Shown here piece after piece: positions 1 to 7,019 of a DNA stretch of 7,714 bases. Made by a program: the position numbers and the translations under genes. Positions within the stretch are counted from its first letter, which is position 1. Every line of letters begins with the position of its first letter. Source of the stretch: UBA8437 sp963694825 (GTDB taxonomy: Bacteria; Planctomycetota; Planctomycetia; Planctomycetales; Planctomycetaceae). Location: positions 1-7,714 of the forward strand of contig CAVOEV010000232.1 in NCBI GenBank assembly GCA_963694825.1, read 5' to 3'. A model generated the notes under the pieces. That model was not told where the DNA came from, ran no database searches, and saw only the letters and a list, made by a program, of their open reading frames with translations.

Positions 1-1055
1 TACGTCGGGTAATCGGTGAAGTACTTCGGCTCGGCCGCCAGAATCTCCTGCCACTCCTCCTCATCAATCCCCTGCTTCTTCAAACCATAACCGACAATCT
101 CGTCGCTCTCGATCGCCGGAATCTCGGCCAATTCCTCCAACGCCGCCTCCCGAGTCATCTCGCCGGTCCGGACCCACGCAGCGAACTCGGGAATCCGCCA
201 GTCGATCCCGAACTTTACCCGCGAGTAATGACACGCCAGCCCGAAAATCTCGTTGTCGAAGTGCCACCCGCCAGTCCCCTGCCAACCGTAGTTCTCGCTC
301 AGAAACTCGTCGACCCTCTCACCCAGGTCATCGTAGTAATTGGTGATCGTGAAGGTCTTGATCCGCTTGACGAATATCCACCAGAAAAAATGCCTCAATT
401 CGACGTTCTCGAAGAACTTCAACTTCCTCCGGCAAAACCGCTTGATGATCTGCCGCACCAGCCGTCCGTCCATGTAGTTCCACCGCAGCGGATTGATCCC
501 CTCGGATCGAAACGAATGACTGTGGATGATCCAGCCGATCCCCTCGAGTGCCGCTGTGCGATACAACGCACTGACGATTCCAACATCGTCGGTCATGTCG
601 ATGTAGGGCAGAGAGGCCCGGATCGTGCAGTTGGTCAGTTCCCGAGACTCCTCCCAGTCGGCCACCACGGTGTGCAGGTCGACATCAAGCCCTTCGAGCA
701 CCCGACGCAGGTTGGTCTTGGCAATCTCGGAATCCCACCCATTGTCGAAATGCACCGCCAGAGGCCGCAGCCCCAGTTCCTTGCACTTGTACAAACAATA
801 ACACGTGTCCCGACCGCCGCTGATCCCCACGATGCAGTCGTAGGTCTTGCCCCGCCCCTGACGCTTGATCTTCGCGACGATCTTCAACAACTCGGCATGG
901 CCGACGTCGGTCAGTGGGTAGAGTCGATCGAGTTTGTCGTGTAGATGACAGTGGTTGCAAACCCCCCGGGTATCCAACACGACGCCATCGATGCCGTCGT
1001 GCATCACGCAGCGACTGCACCAGCACACGTCACCCTCCACCGGCAACACACTCAT
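1..1055 (-). CDS. wbpG: N-acetyl sugar amidotransferase, WbpG/PseA type (3' end off window)
   Basis: I translated this by hand from the minus strand; 351 codons are open to the left edge. The protein fits the WbpG/PseA family, ATP-dependent enzymes that turn an acetamido group on a nucleotide sugar or nonulosonic acid into an acetamidino group, using ammonia delivered by a HisH/HisF-like pair in the cytoplasm. The N-terminus has a cysteine cluster (C11, C13, C16, then GVCNHC with C33 and C36), probably a zinc-binding site. It is followed by the PP-loop of the ATP-pyrophosphatase fold, YDCIVGISGGRDT at residues 72-84, where the usual final Ser is Thr84. The last visible residues, FTDYPT, resemble the family's C-terminal region, so I estimate that only about 25 residues are missing (family size about 375). 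The ATG is preceded by GGGAG (1061-1065, spacing 5) and overlaps the hisF stop as ATGA, implying translational coupling. The family call is strong; the exact sugar substrate cannot be read from the sequence. Confidence 0.9.
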   Translation of the reverse strand, partial: MSVLPVEGDVCWCSRCVMHDGIDGVVLDTRGVCNHCHLHDKLDRLYPLTDVGHAELLKIVAKIKRQGRGKTYDCIVGISGGRDTCYCLYKCKELGLRPLAVHFDNGWDSEIAKTNLRRVLEGLDVDLHTVVADWEESRELTNCTIRASLPYIDMTDDVGIVSALYRTAALEGIGWIIHSHSFRSEGINPLRWNYMDGRLVRQIIKRFCRRKLKFFENVELRHFFWWIFVKRIKTFTITNYYDDLGERVDEFLSENYGWQGTGGWHFDNEIFGLACHYSRVKFGIDWRIPEFAAWVRTGEMTREAALEELAEIPAIESDEIVGYGLKKQGIDEEEWQEILAAEPKYFTDYPT

Positions 1056-1834
1056 ACCCGCTCCCGCACACTGTCGGCCCCCAGGGCCTCGGTGAGTTCT
1101 GCCTGAGTCGGAAAGGTGATCAGGATGCCACGTCGTCGGCCGTGATACACAAACAAGCTGCCAGCCGACACGGCCGAAGCGCCCGCCTCGCGAACCGCTC
1201 GGCCCAGGTCACTCACACTACCAGCTCCACCCAGAGCGATCACCGGCACACCGACCGCCGCGGCGACCTGCGAAACCAGCTCCAGATCGTAACCCTCCCA
1301 ACTGCCGTCTCGATCGATCGAGTTAATCAGGATCTCGCCGGCTCCCTGCTGCTGCATCGCCACAGCCACTTCGCAGACACTCTGCCCGCTTCCCAATGTC
1401 CCCCGTCGAGTGAACACCTCGTAGCTCTTTTCGCTCTGACGCACGTCCAGCGACACCACCACGCACTGGCTGCCAAACTTCTCGGCACACTCGCGAACCA
1501 GGCCCGGTACTTCAATCGCCGAACTGTTCAACACCACCTTGTCGGCTCCGCACGCCAATATCTCGCGAACCGCTTCCACATCCCGCAACCCGCCGCCAAC
1601 CGCCACCGGCATCAAACTCTCGTCACAAATCTCCCCGACCCGCTCGACGTCCGGAATCCGACCCTCGACCGTCGCCTCAATGTCCAGCAGGATCAACTCG
1701 TCCACGTCGTTGGCGTTGAAGACTCGCACGGCATTGACCGCACAACCGATGTAGGTCGGATCGTCAAAACCGACCGTCTTGACAATGCCCCGTTCGGTCA
1801 ACAACAACGTCGGAATAACTCGGACATGCGCCAT
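1052..1834 (-). CDS. hisF2: HisF-like acetamidino-modification protein (HisF2/AglZ type)
   Basis: This 260-residue TIM-barrel protein aligns without gaps to the N-terminal and central parts of Thermotoga HisF. The gate and channel residues of the ammonia tunnel are all present at the same numbers: R5, E46, K99 and E167. So are the phosphate-site motifs SIDRDG (172-177) and GGAG (202-205). The first cyclase catalytic residue, Asp11, is replaced by Leu (IPTLLL in place of the usual I-x-CLDV), while Asp130 is kept. Loss of Asp11 argues against imidazole-glycerol-phosphate cyclase activity in histidine synthesis. Together with the adjacent wbpG, it points to the HisF2 role: receiving ammonia from a HisH glutaminase and handing it to the amidotransferase. 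The FVYHG...GILITFP segment near residue 228 also fits the acetamidino-type subfamily as I remember it. The ATG overlaps the upstream stop by one base (TGATG), so translation is probably coupled. No hisH is visible in the window. Confidence 0.9.
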   Translation of the reverse strand: MAHVRVIPTLLLTERGIVKTVGFDDPTYIGCAVNAVRVFNANDVDELILLDIEATVEGRIPDVERVGEICDESLMPVAVGGGLRDVEAVREILACGADKVVLNSSAIEVPGLVRECAEKFGSQCVVVSLDVRQSEKSYEVFTRRGTLGSGQSVCEVAVAMQQQGAGEILINSIDRDGSWEGYDLELVSQVAAAVGVPVIALGGAGSVSDLGRAVREAGASAVSAGSLFVYHGRRRGILITFPTQAELTEALGADSVRERV

Positions 1835-3462
1835 CAGTCAGGCACCCGCTGATTGGACTTCTCGAGGACAAACGGCCCGAGCACGATCGCATCAAGCCCC
1901 GTCACAAAGTACGTCCTCAAGGCCTGATGTGGTTGGCAGGCCATCGGATCGTTGTAGGCATTCAGGCTGGTATTGAGCACCATCGGCAAGCCCGTACGAC
2001 GCCCGACTTCGGCAATCAACTCATCGTAGCCCGGATTGCTCGCCCGATGCACGCTCTGCAATCGGCTGGTCCCGTCCGCATGCACGACCGCCGGAGCCTC
2101 GCAAGCCGTCTCCCGGGTCGCCTCGAAACACTGGGTCATGTAGGGAGAATCGGAGTAGTCGGCGAAGAACCGAGACCCCTCGTGATGACGAACACTCGGA
2201 GCCAACGGCCGAAACTCCTCGCGGAACTTGATCCTCGCGTTGATCTCGTCCTTCATCTCGGCCCGACGTGGACTCGCCAGGATGCTCCGGCAACCCAAGG
2301 CCCGAGGACCGTACTCCATCCGTCCCTGGAACCAACCCACGATCGCGCCTCGCTCGATCAACTCGGCCGCCGCCACGCCCGGATCCTCGACCTCGCGGTA
2401 GTCCGCACGCGCCCGATCCAGCACCTTGCGGATCTCCGAGGCCGAAAACTCGGGACCCCAGAACGCATGACGATACGTCTCGGGCACATCACCCCGTCGC
2501 CTCGATTCCAGAAACGCGCCGCCCAAGGCCAACCCGGCATCGCTGCAAACCGGCGGCACGAACAGGTCCGACACTGCATCGTGATCGCGAATCGAACGGT
2601 TCATCAGGCAATTCAATCCCACGCCGCCGGCAATCGCCACACGGCTCAGTCCGGTCGACTCCAGATGATGACCCAGCAGACTCAATACCGCTCGCTCGAG
2701 TTGCTGCTGAGCCGAAGCGGCCAGGTCAAAGTGATCCTGAGTGATCGGAGTGCCCGGTGAACGTGGCGACACCGGGACCGGCAAGTCGCCGTACAGACGC
2801 TCCTGCTTCGAAGGTGACGGCAAATCGGACGAGATGCCGCGTACGAACCCCTCCGCCAACTCGTAGCCGTCGGATGTGATCCCAAGCAACGCGTCGAGAT
2901 CAAACCGAGGCTCACCGTAGGCGGCCATCCCCATCACCTTGTACTCGTCACTGTCACGCTGGAAACCGAGGTACTGAGTGATGGCTGAATAAAAAATGCC
3001 CAGCGAATTCGGCTTGTGGATCACTTCGATCTCGACCAACCCGTCCGCACCACCTCGACTGACCGTCGTCGCCTTGCGGTCGCCCGAAAAGTCCATCGTC
3101 AGCACCAGGCCCTCGTCCCAGTCGGTGCCGTACCAGGCACTGGCAGCATGGGCCGAATGATGGTCGACCAGGACGACCGGCGGCGCGTGCCCGAACTGAA
3201 ACACAAAGTAGTCGGCCAGGATCTCCTCGAACCGCTCGTAAGTCGCTCCGGCAAAGACGACCACATCAAGATCCTCGACCGACAAACCGGCCTCGGCCAG
3301 ACAATAGACGATGGCGTTTCTTGGCAGTTGGCCGTTGGCAAACTTGATGCCCAGAAATCGCTCCTCCTCAGCCGCCGCAACCAGACGACCGTCGACCACC
3401 AAGGCCGCCGCACCGTCCTGGTTGCCGATCTTGATTCCACCCGAAAGGCCCAGAATGTTCAT
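1834..3462 (-). CDS. O-carbamoyltransferase, NodU/CmcH/TobZ family
   Basis: This full-length 542-residue protein belongs to the carbamoyltransferase family, which makes carbamoyl-adenylate from carbamoyl phosphate and ATP and transfers the carbamoyl group to a hydroxyl of a sugar or antibiotic. The N-terminal ASKHA-like domain has the start motif MNILGLSGG, the AAAEEERF segment (29-36) and the metal-binding motif DHHSAH (100-105), followed by a glycine-bearing DFSGD loop (124-128). CSDAGLALGG (307-315) closes that domain. The C-terminal YrdC-like domain carries GWFQGRMEYGPRALG (376-390), FRPLAP (417-422) and NTSLN (497-501). The start is well supported by GGAGG on the minus strand (3473-3477, spacing 10) and an ATGA overlap with the SGNH gene upstream. 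The acceptor is unknown. Linkage to wbpG/hisF suggests a surface-glycan sugar rather than a Nod factor or antibiotic, which is an inference from context. Confidence 0.92.
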   Translation of the reverse strand: MNILGLSGGIKIGNQDGAAALVVDGRLVAAAEEERFLGIKFANGQLPRNAIVYCLAEAGLSVEDLDVVVFAGATYERFEEILADYFVFQFGHAPPVVLVDHHSAHAASAWYGTDWDEGLVLTMDFSGDRKATTVSRGGADGLVEIEVIHKPNSLGIFYSAITQYLGFQRDSDEYKVMGMAAYGEPRFDLDALLGITSDGYELAEGFVRGISSDLPSPSKQERLYGDLPVPVSPRSPGTPITQDHFDLAASAQQQLERAVLSLLGHHLESTGLSRVAIAGGVGLNCLMNRSIRDHDAVSDLFVPPVCSDAGLALGGAFLESRRRGDVPETYRHAFWGPEFSASEIRKVLDRARADYREVEDPGVAAAELIERGAIVGWFQGRMEYGPRALGCRSILASPRRAEMKDEINARIKFREEFRPLAPSVRHHEGSRFFADYSDSPYMTQCFEATRETACEAPAVVHADGTSRLQSVHRASNPGYDELIAEVGRRTGLPMVLNTSLNAYNDPMACQPHQALRTYFVTGLDAIVLGPFVLEKSNQRVPD

Positions 3463-4559
3463 CGCGAACGAACCTCCAAAACACCATCGGTCACGATCGG
3501 TTCGAGATGACGATGTATCAATGTGGCCAGGATCTCGTGACCCGCACGATTCGGATGCAACCCGTCGTGAGACAGATCGGACGCCTCGAGCTCCTGCTCA
3601 CCAAACCCCTCGAGTAAATCCACCACGGCCAGGCCCCGCCAGCGGGCAGCCTGCTCGCGCGCCCGATGATGGAGATCCGCATGAGCGTACTCATCAAAAG
3701 GACGGTCGAAGGCCGGCACGAGGAACAGATGACACCGAAATCCACCCTCAGCAGCCAATGACTCCAGTTGCTCGAGACCCAATCGCAACGGAGTCCCCAC
3801 GTGCCCCGATCGACTCTCGCGTCGCCACTCCAAATCCAGAAATCCGTCCAGTCTGTTGAACCGGTGGTAGACAAAGAAACCCAGACGCGACTGCGACACC
3901 ACGAAGTCGACCAATCCACTGCTTCGCCAACCTCGCAACAACACACTCTGCTGCTCTGGCGGTAGCTGGTTGCGCAACTCCTCGAGTACCTGTCCGTCAG
4001 AGTCCCAAGCCAGATCATTGACGCAAAAGGCAACAACGACGTGGTCAGGTCGATACTCCAGCCCCGACACCCGTAGCGTCTCGGTCTCCTGCAATGTGTG
4101 GTAGCCACCAACGCCCAGGTTGATCACCTCGCAGGACCTGACACCTTGGCTGGCGTTGAGCAGTCTCTCGAGTCGACGAGTGAACACGGCCTCCGGGTCA
4201 GAGACTCCAACACCCGCGGTGATCGAATCGCCAAGTACCACGATCCGATGACGGCCATCGGAATTGATGACCTCGTGCTCGACGTCACGGAAGCCAGCCG
4301 AATTGATTCGGAAACCGAGATGATCGCCCGGCTCGGCAATATCCTCGGGCAACGTCCCTGCACGGTAGCGGAATTTCAACAGGCGATTGGGCGAAAGTTC
4401 GTAATAGCCAGCTGCCAGGCGAGGCAAGGGCCGTGGCGGCAGGTCCAACACACGCACAGCCGACTCACCAATCACAAATGCCACGACCAGACCGCACAGC
4501 AGACCCAGTCCCTTGTGCAGTCGTCGACGTCGCCCGGTCGTCAGTTGTTCGCTCTCCAA
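3459..4559 (-). CDS. Membrane-anchored SGNH/GDSL-family hydrolase or acyltransferase
   Basis: The 366-residue protein has one hydrophobic segment (about residues 17-35) after an Arg/Lys-rich stretch (RRRR, residues 10-13), so it is probably held in the inner membrane with the catalytic domain outside. The SGNH blocks are in order: GDSITAG (110-116, nucleophile Ser112), NLGVGG (147-152, oxyanion Gly), CVND (179-182, Asn181) and DGLHPN (332-337, catalytic Asp332 and His335). A GFRINSAGFRD segment (82-92) before block I is often seen in SGNH proteins of glycan clusters. Such enzymes remove or transfer O-acyl groups; which one applies here is not decided by sequence. It is the first gene of the overlapping minus-strand operon. 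The start is uncertain: the first possible initiation codon after the in-frame TAG is TTG at 4559, with only a weak upstream purine stretch. Initiation at a CTG a few codons later, behind GGAG, cannot be excluded. Confidence 0.85.
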   Translation of the reverse strand: MESEQLTTGRRRRLHKGLGLLCGLVVAFVIGESAVRVLDLPPRPLPRLAAGYYELSPNRLLKFRYRAGTLPEDIAEPGDHLGFRINSAGFRDVEHEVINSDGRHRIVVLGDSITAGVGVSDPEAVFTRRLERLLNASQGVRSCEVINLGVGGYHTLQETETLRVSGLEYRPDHVVVAFCVNDLAWDSDGQVLEELRNQLPPEQQSVLLRGWRSSGLVDFVVSQSRLGFFVYHRFNRLDGFLDLEWRRESRSGHVGTPLRLGLEQLESLAAEGGFRCHLFLVPAFDRPFDEYAHADLHHRAREQAARWRGLAVVDLLEGFGEQELEASDLSHDGLHPNRAGHEILATLIHRHLEPIVTDGVLEVRSR

Positions 4560-4791
4560 CGCTGTACCCCAACCGTCAACCTGACGTGCCGTCCCGTGTC
4601 GTGATGGACCGGACCGCCCGAACTATCGCATCCTGATGCCGATTGTGCCGACTCACGACATATCAGCGTACATGACGGGTTGGTCCAGAGGTTAGGATAA
4701 CGGTTCGAAATCCTGCCTGGCACCAGCCGATTTCACGGTCCTCCATCCGGTTGTACACATTGCGCATGAGATCACCCCAAAGACACCGCTG
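4560..4791. other. Divergent intergenic region between the two SGNH genes
   Basis: These 232 bases separate two divergently read genes, so promoters for both the left operon and the plus-strand SGNH gene should lie here. I looked for sigma70-like -35/-10 pairs on both strands and found none with good spacing and sequence, so I mark no promoter. No strong Shine-Dalgarno sequence precedes either start. The only clear structure is the tRNA-like remnant at 4674-4725. Confidence 0.5.
4674..4725 (+). pseudogene. tRNA-like remnant lacking the anticodon arm (closest to tRNA-Glu)
   Basis: The stretch reads as a tRNA with its middle removed. Positions 4674-4680 (gacgggt) can pair with 4715-4721 (gcctggc) at six of seven positions, counting two G-U pairs. 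T8 and G9 follow. A canonical D-arm comes next: stem gtcc/ggat (4683-4686 with 4695-4698) and an 8-base loop agaggtta with A14, G18-G19 and A21 in place. After one or two bases comes a T-loop, ttcgaaa (4704-4710), then the 3' acceptor strand, the discriminator A and an encoded CCA (4723-4725). The length is 52, about 24 short of a normal tRNA, which equals the anticodon arm plus variable loop. The T-stem pairs poorly. There is no anticodon, so it cannot work as an ordinary tRNA. It may be a decayed tRNA gene, a scar of an integration event, or less likely a tRNA mimic. The D-arm looks most like tRNA-Glu. Confidence 0.5.
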
Positions 4792-5925
4792 ATGACCGCC
4801 TCCCAAACACCCCCTGACTCAACTCAATCAACCGGCTCGAAACGACGATGGCGATGGCTGGCCGTCGGGCTGGGGCTGATGATCGGGTTGATGCTGGCCG
4901 AGGGTGTTGCGCGAATGCTGTTTCGCAGAGGGCCAGCCCGATCACTCGAGCCGATTCGAGCCGCCCTCGCCGGGGAACTGCTGCCCGAAGCCGCATTCCA
5001 ACGCTCGATCCCGCAACCCTACCTGCTCTACTCACCAGCACCCGGTCATCGCTCCAGGACCGGTGAACTCGACCACAACCTACAGGGCTACCGCGGTCGC
5101 CCCGTGACACTCGCCAGAACGCCCGGCATCATCCGTGTCCTCTGCCTGGGCGGCTCGACCACCTACGGCTGGGGAGTCGATTCGGCCCAGCACGCCTACC
5201 CCGCTCAACTCGAACGAATCCTCAACAGCAACACACCCACAGACACACGGCGGTACGAAGTGATCAACGCCGGCCTGCCCTTTGGTACGTCCGCCGAATT
5301 GATCACTCACTACCACTTCAAGTTCCACTACTACCAACCCGACATCGTGATCATCCACACCGGAGGCAATGACGCATTGGCCATCGGTCGAGGCCACTAC
5401 CACCCCGACTACAGCCACTGGCGCAAGCCGATGAACATGCCTGAGATGTGGGGACCTGCAGGACGCCAGTTGCTGCAAAGCCGACTGGCCGCGTTGGTCC
5501 TGATCCCGCTCGTCAAAGGACAACCCCCGAGCTCTCAGACTCTCGAACGACCCCACAACACGCCACCCGACAGCCGCTGGTTCCCGGAAACACGGACCGA
5601 CCGCCCCGCGTTTCAACACAACATCCAGTCACTCGTCCAACTGGTTCAGGCCGACAACGCCCTGCCAGTTCTGGTCCCCTTCCGACTCGAATCACAACAC
5701 GCCCTGACCTCCGAGGACGTCGATCAGATCCAACAACACGCCCTGGTGCTCCAGGCCATCGCCAATCAACTCGACGTCACGCTCGCACCGTTCCCTGCGT
5801 CGACCGTCTCGGCCGGCAATTGGGTCGACGACTGCCACCTCTCGCCAGACGGCTGCCGCCAAAAGGCCGCCTACCTCGAACCGTTTGTCCGCAAACTGTC
5901 CGTCCGCAAACTCGCTGGCGACTGA
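4792..5925 (+). CDS. Membrane-anchored SGNH-family hydrolase
   Basis: This 377-residue protein has a polar N-terminus, a basic KRRWRW segment (17-22) and a transmembrane helix at about residues 23-43, giving an anchored extracytoplasmic enzyme. The SGNH blocks are: LGGSTTYGWG (119-128, Ser122 in the GGST variant of block I), NAGLPFG (159-165, Gly161), HTGGND (189-194, Asn193) and DDCHLSPDG (346-354, Asp346 and His349 as the D-x-x-H pair). Family knowledge suggests an esterase or acyltransferase on glycans or lipids; the substrate is unknown. It shares the architecture of the SGNH protein across the divergent intergenic region, but the two look only distantly related outside the motifs. The ATG has no clear Shine-Dalgarno sequence, and the ATG at 4766 is out of frame. 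The last 55 bp overlap the 3' end of the convergent lipoprotein gene, and the C-terminus carries a five-residue repeat (VRKLS/VRKLA). Confidence 0.85.
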   Translation: MTASQTPPDSTQSTGSKRRWRWLAVGLGLMIGLMLAEGVARMLFRRGPARSLEPIRAALAGELLPEAAFQRSIPQPYLLYSPAPGHRSRTGELDHNLQGYRGRPVTLARTPGIIRVLCLGGSTTYGWGVDSAQHAYPAQLERILNSNTPTDTRRYEVINAGLPFGTSAELITHYHFKFHYYQPDIVIIHTGGNDALAIGRGHYHPDYSHWRKPMNMPEMWGPAGRQLLQSRLAALVLIPLVKGQPPSSQTLERPHNTPPDSRWFPETRTDRPAFQHNIQSLVQLVQADNALPVLVPFRLESQHALTSEDVDQIQQHALVLQAIANQLDVTLAPFPASTVSAGNWVDDCHLSPDGCRQKAAYLEPFVRKLSVRKLAGD

Positions 5926-7019
5926 TCCCAACTCGCGAGCCAACGCTCGTACTCCGCCTCGCAGTCCGACCCGCTGACGAACGTCTTCCAGACCAACCGG
6001 CCACGGAATCCATACTCGCGGTCCGTCTGCACCTGACGAATCACGTACTGAAAGTCCCATGCCGGACGACGTGACCGAGCCTTGACCTGGAACCGGTACA
6101 TCGCAAAACGGATCTCATCACGATCGGTCACCATCCGGTCGAACATCATGATCAACACCATCCCGTGATCGGCTCGGGTGTAGTAGAACGGCCGAATGAA
6201 ACGGGGGTACTCGTAACTGGCCACGTTCCACGGCGACTTGTGGTCATCGGCATACGCCAGTCGCTTCGAGTCCCGACTGCGGTAGACTCCGCCATGACGG
6301 TGTAGGAAATCGGTCCGAGATGCCTCGACCGACACCCACTCTGGCTCCGATTCTGGACCCGTCACGCCCCGGAAATGCATCGCGATCTCGGTCAACGGAT
6401 TCATGTAGTTGGCCCAGAACAACACCGCGTAACCGTGCTCGCCAAACAGACTCGCGTCGCGAGGCGTGCAGCGGAACTGGAAATCAATCGCCGACGACCC
6501 ACTCAGAGTCGCCCGCATCGTGCTCTCCAACTTCCACGGACTGTCCCCGGACCGACGAACCCACTCGACAGTCGTCTCGTCGATCTGCTTCAGTCGATAC
6601 GGTCCATGCCGAGGACTGAAATCGTTCTCGGGCCGGTGGTGACCGCTGATCACATGCTCGAAATTCAATGCCACCGAAAACGCGTCATAGTCCGGAGCAT
6701 CACGGAGGTTGTACAGAGATCTCAGACCGCTGAGCTGAGCTGGTGAATACGAATTGTCCCAGGCGGCGACTCGCAGATCACCAGCCGCCATCTCGAGCAT
6801 CTCGAAGTCGCCGCTGCCATCGTCTCGAGGCACCTTCAACATCGGTCGAGGTGGCCCCGAACTGCGACGACCGGCAACCGCCACGGTCGAACCGGACGTC
6901 GACCGACCCGCCACACCACGATCATCATCCCCAGAACCACAACCGCCGACAGTGGCTGCCAGACAGACAGCCCCAAGGGTCAACACTCGTACAAAACTAC
7001 CCGAAGACGGCACGATCAT
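5871..7019 (-). CDS. Predicted lipoprotein of unknown function
   Basis: I do not recognise a named family. The chosen start gives a 382-residue protein with a hydrophobic signal segment (about residues 9-25) ending in a lipobox-like VGGC (Cys27), so it is likely a lipid-anchored exported protein; Gly at +2 would favour outer-membrane sorting in a Gram-negative cell. A low-complexity linker rich in Gly, Ser, Arg and Asp follows (about 28-58). The rest, to about residue 364 (ending WLASW), is rich in aromatic residues and alternating hydrophobic strands, with segments such as PRHGPY, WANYMNP and FIRPFYYTR. That suggests a beta-sandwich, possibly sugar-binding, but this is a guess. The frame is open to an ATG at 7085, but the start at 7019 forms an ATGA overlap with the upstream gene and puts the signal peptide at the N-terminus. 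The last 18 residues extend past the apparent domain into the overlap with the convergent SGNH gene. Confidence 0.75.
   Translation of the reverse strand: MIVPSSGSFVRVLTLGAVCLAATVGGCGSGDDDRGVAGRSTSGSTVAVAGRRSSGPPRPMLKVPRDDGSGDFEMLEMAAGDLRVAAWDNSYSPAQLSGLRSLYNLRDAPDYDAFSVALNFEHVISGHHRPENDFSPRHGPYRLKQIDETTVEWVRRSGDSPWKLESTMRATLSGSSAIDFQFRCTPRDASLFGEHGYAVLFWANYMNPLTEIAMHFRGVTGPESEPEWVSVEASRTDFLHRHGGVYRSRDSKRLAYADDHKSPWNVASYEYPRFIRPFYYTRADHGMVLIMMFDRMVTDRDEIRFAMYRFQVKARSRRPAWDFQYVIRQVQTDREYGFRGRLVWKTFVSGSDCEAEYERWLASWDQSPASLRTDSLRTNGSR
5887..5912. repeat. Tandem 15-bp duplication in the convergent gene overlap
   Basis: The 11-mer GTCCGCAAACT occurs at 5887-5897 and again at 5902-5912, a period of 15 bases. 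On the minus strand the two units read AGTTTGCGGACGGAC and AGTTTGCGGACAAAC, 13 of 15 bases alike. Since 15 is five codons, the duplication is in frame in both overlapping genes: VRKLS/VRKLA at the end of the SGNH protein and SLRTD/SLRTN at the end of the lipoprotein. Confidence 0.8.

Noticed and set aside
228..944. Long plus-strand open frame opposite wbpG
   Set aside because: It lies antisense to a gene with clear motifs, has Pro/Asp/Val-rich composition with no domain, and is typical of shadow frames in GC-rich DNA.
1052..1834. Histidine-biosynthesis hisF
   Set aside because: Asp11 is missing and the neighbours are glycan-modification genes, with no other his gene in view.
914..1852. 312-codon plus-strand open frame opposite hisF
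   Set aside because: It is the antisense shadow of an unambiguous HisF-like gene; the product is rich in His, Arg and Gln with no recognisable fold.
1927..2760. Plus-strand frame opposite the carbamoyltransferase
   Set aside because: The opposite strand encodes conserved carbamoyltransferase motifs through this whole stretch; the plus frame shows none.
4674..4725. A functional tRNA gene
   Set aside because: No anticodon arm, a poor T-stem and only 52 bases; kept as a remnant instead.
4560..4791. A sigma70 promoter in the divergent gap
   Set aside because: Possible elements such as TTGACG near 4574-4579 (minus strand) or TTGTAC at 4751 (plus strand) lack a partner at the right spacing, or sit too close to the start.
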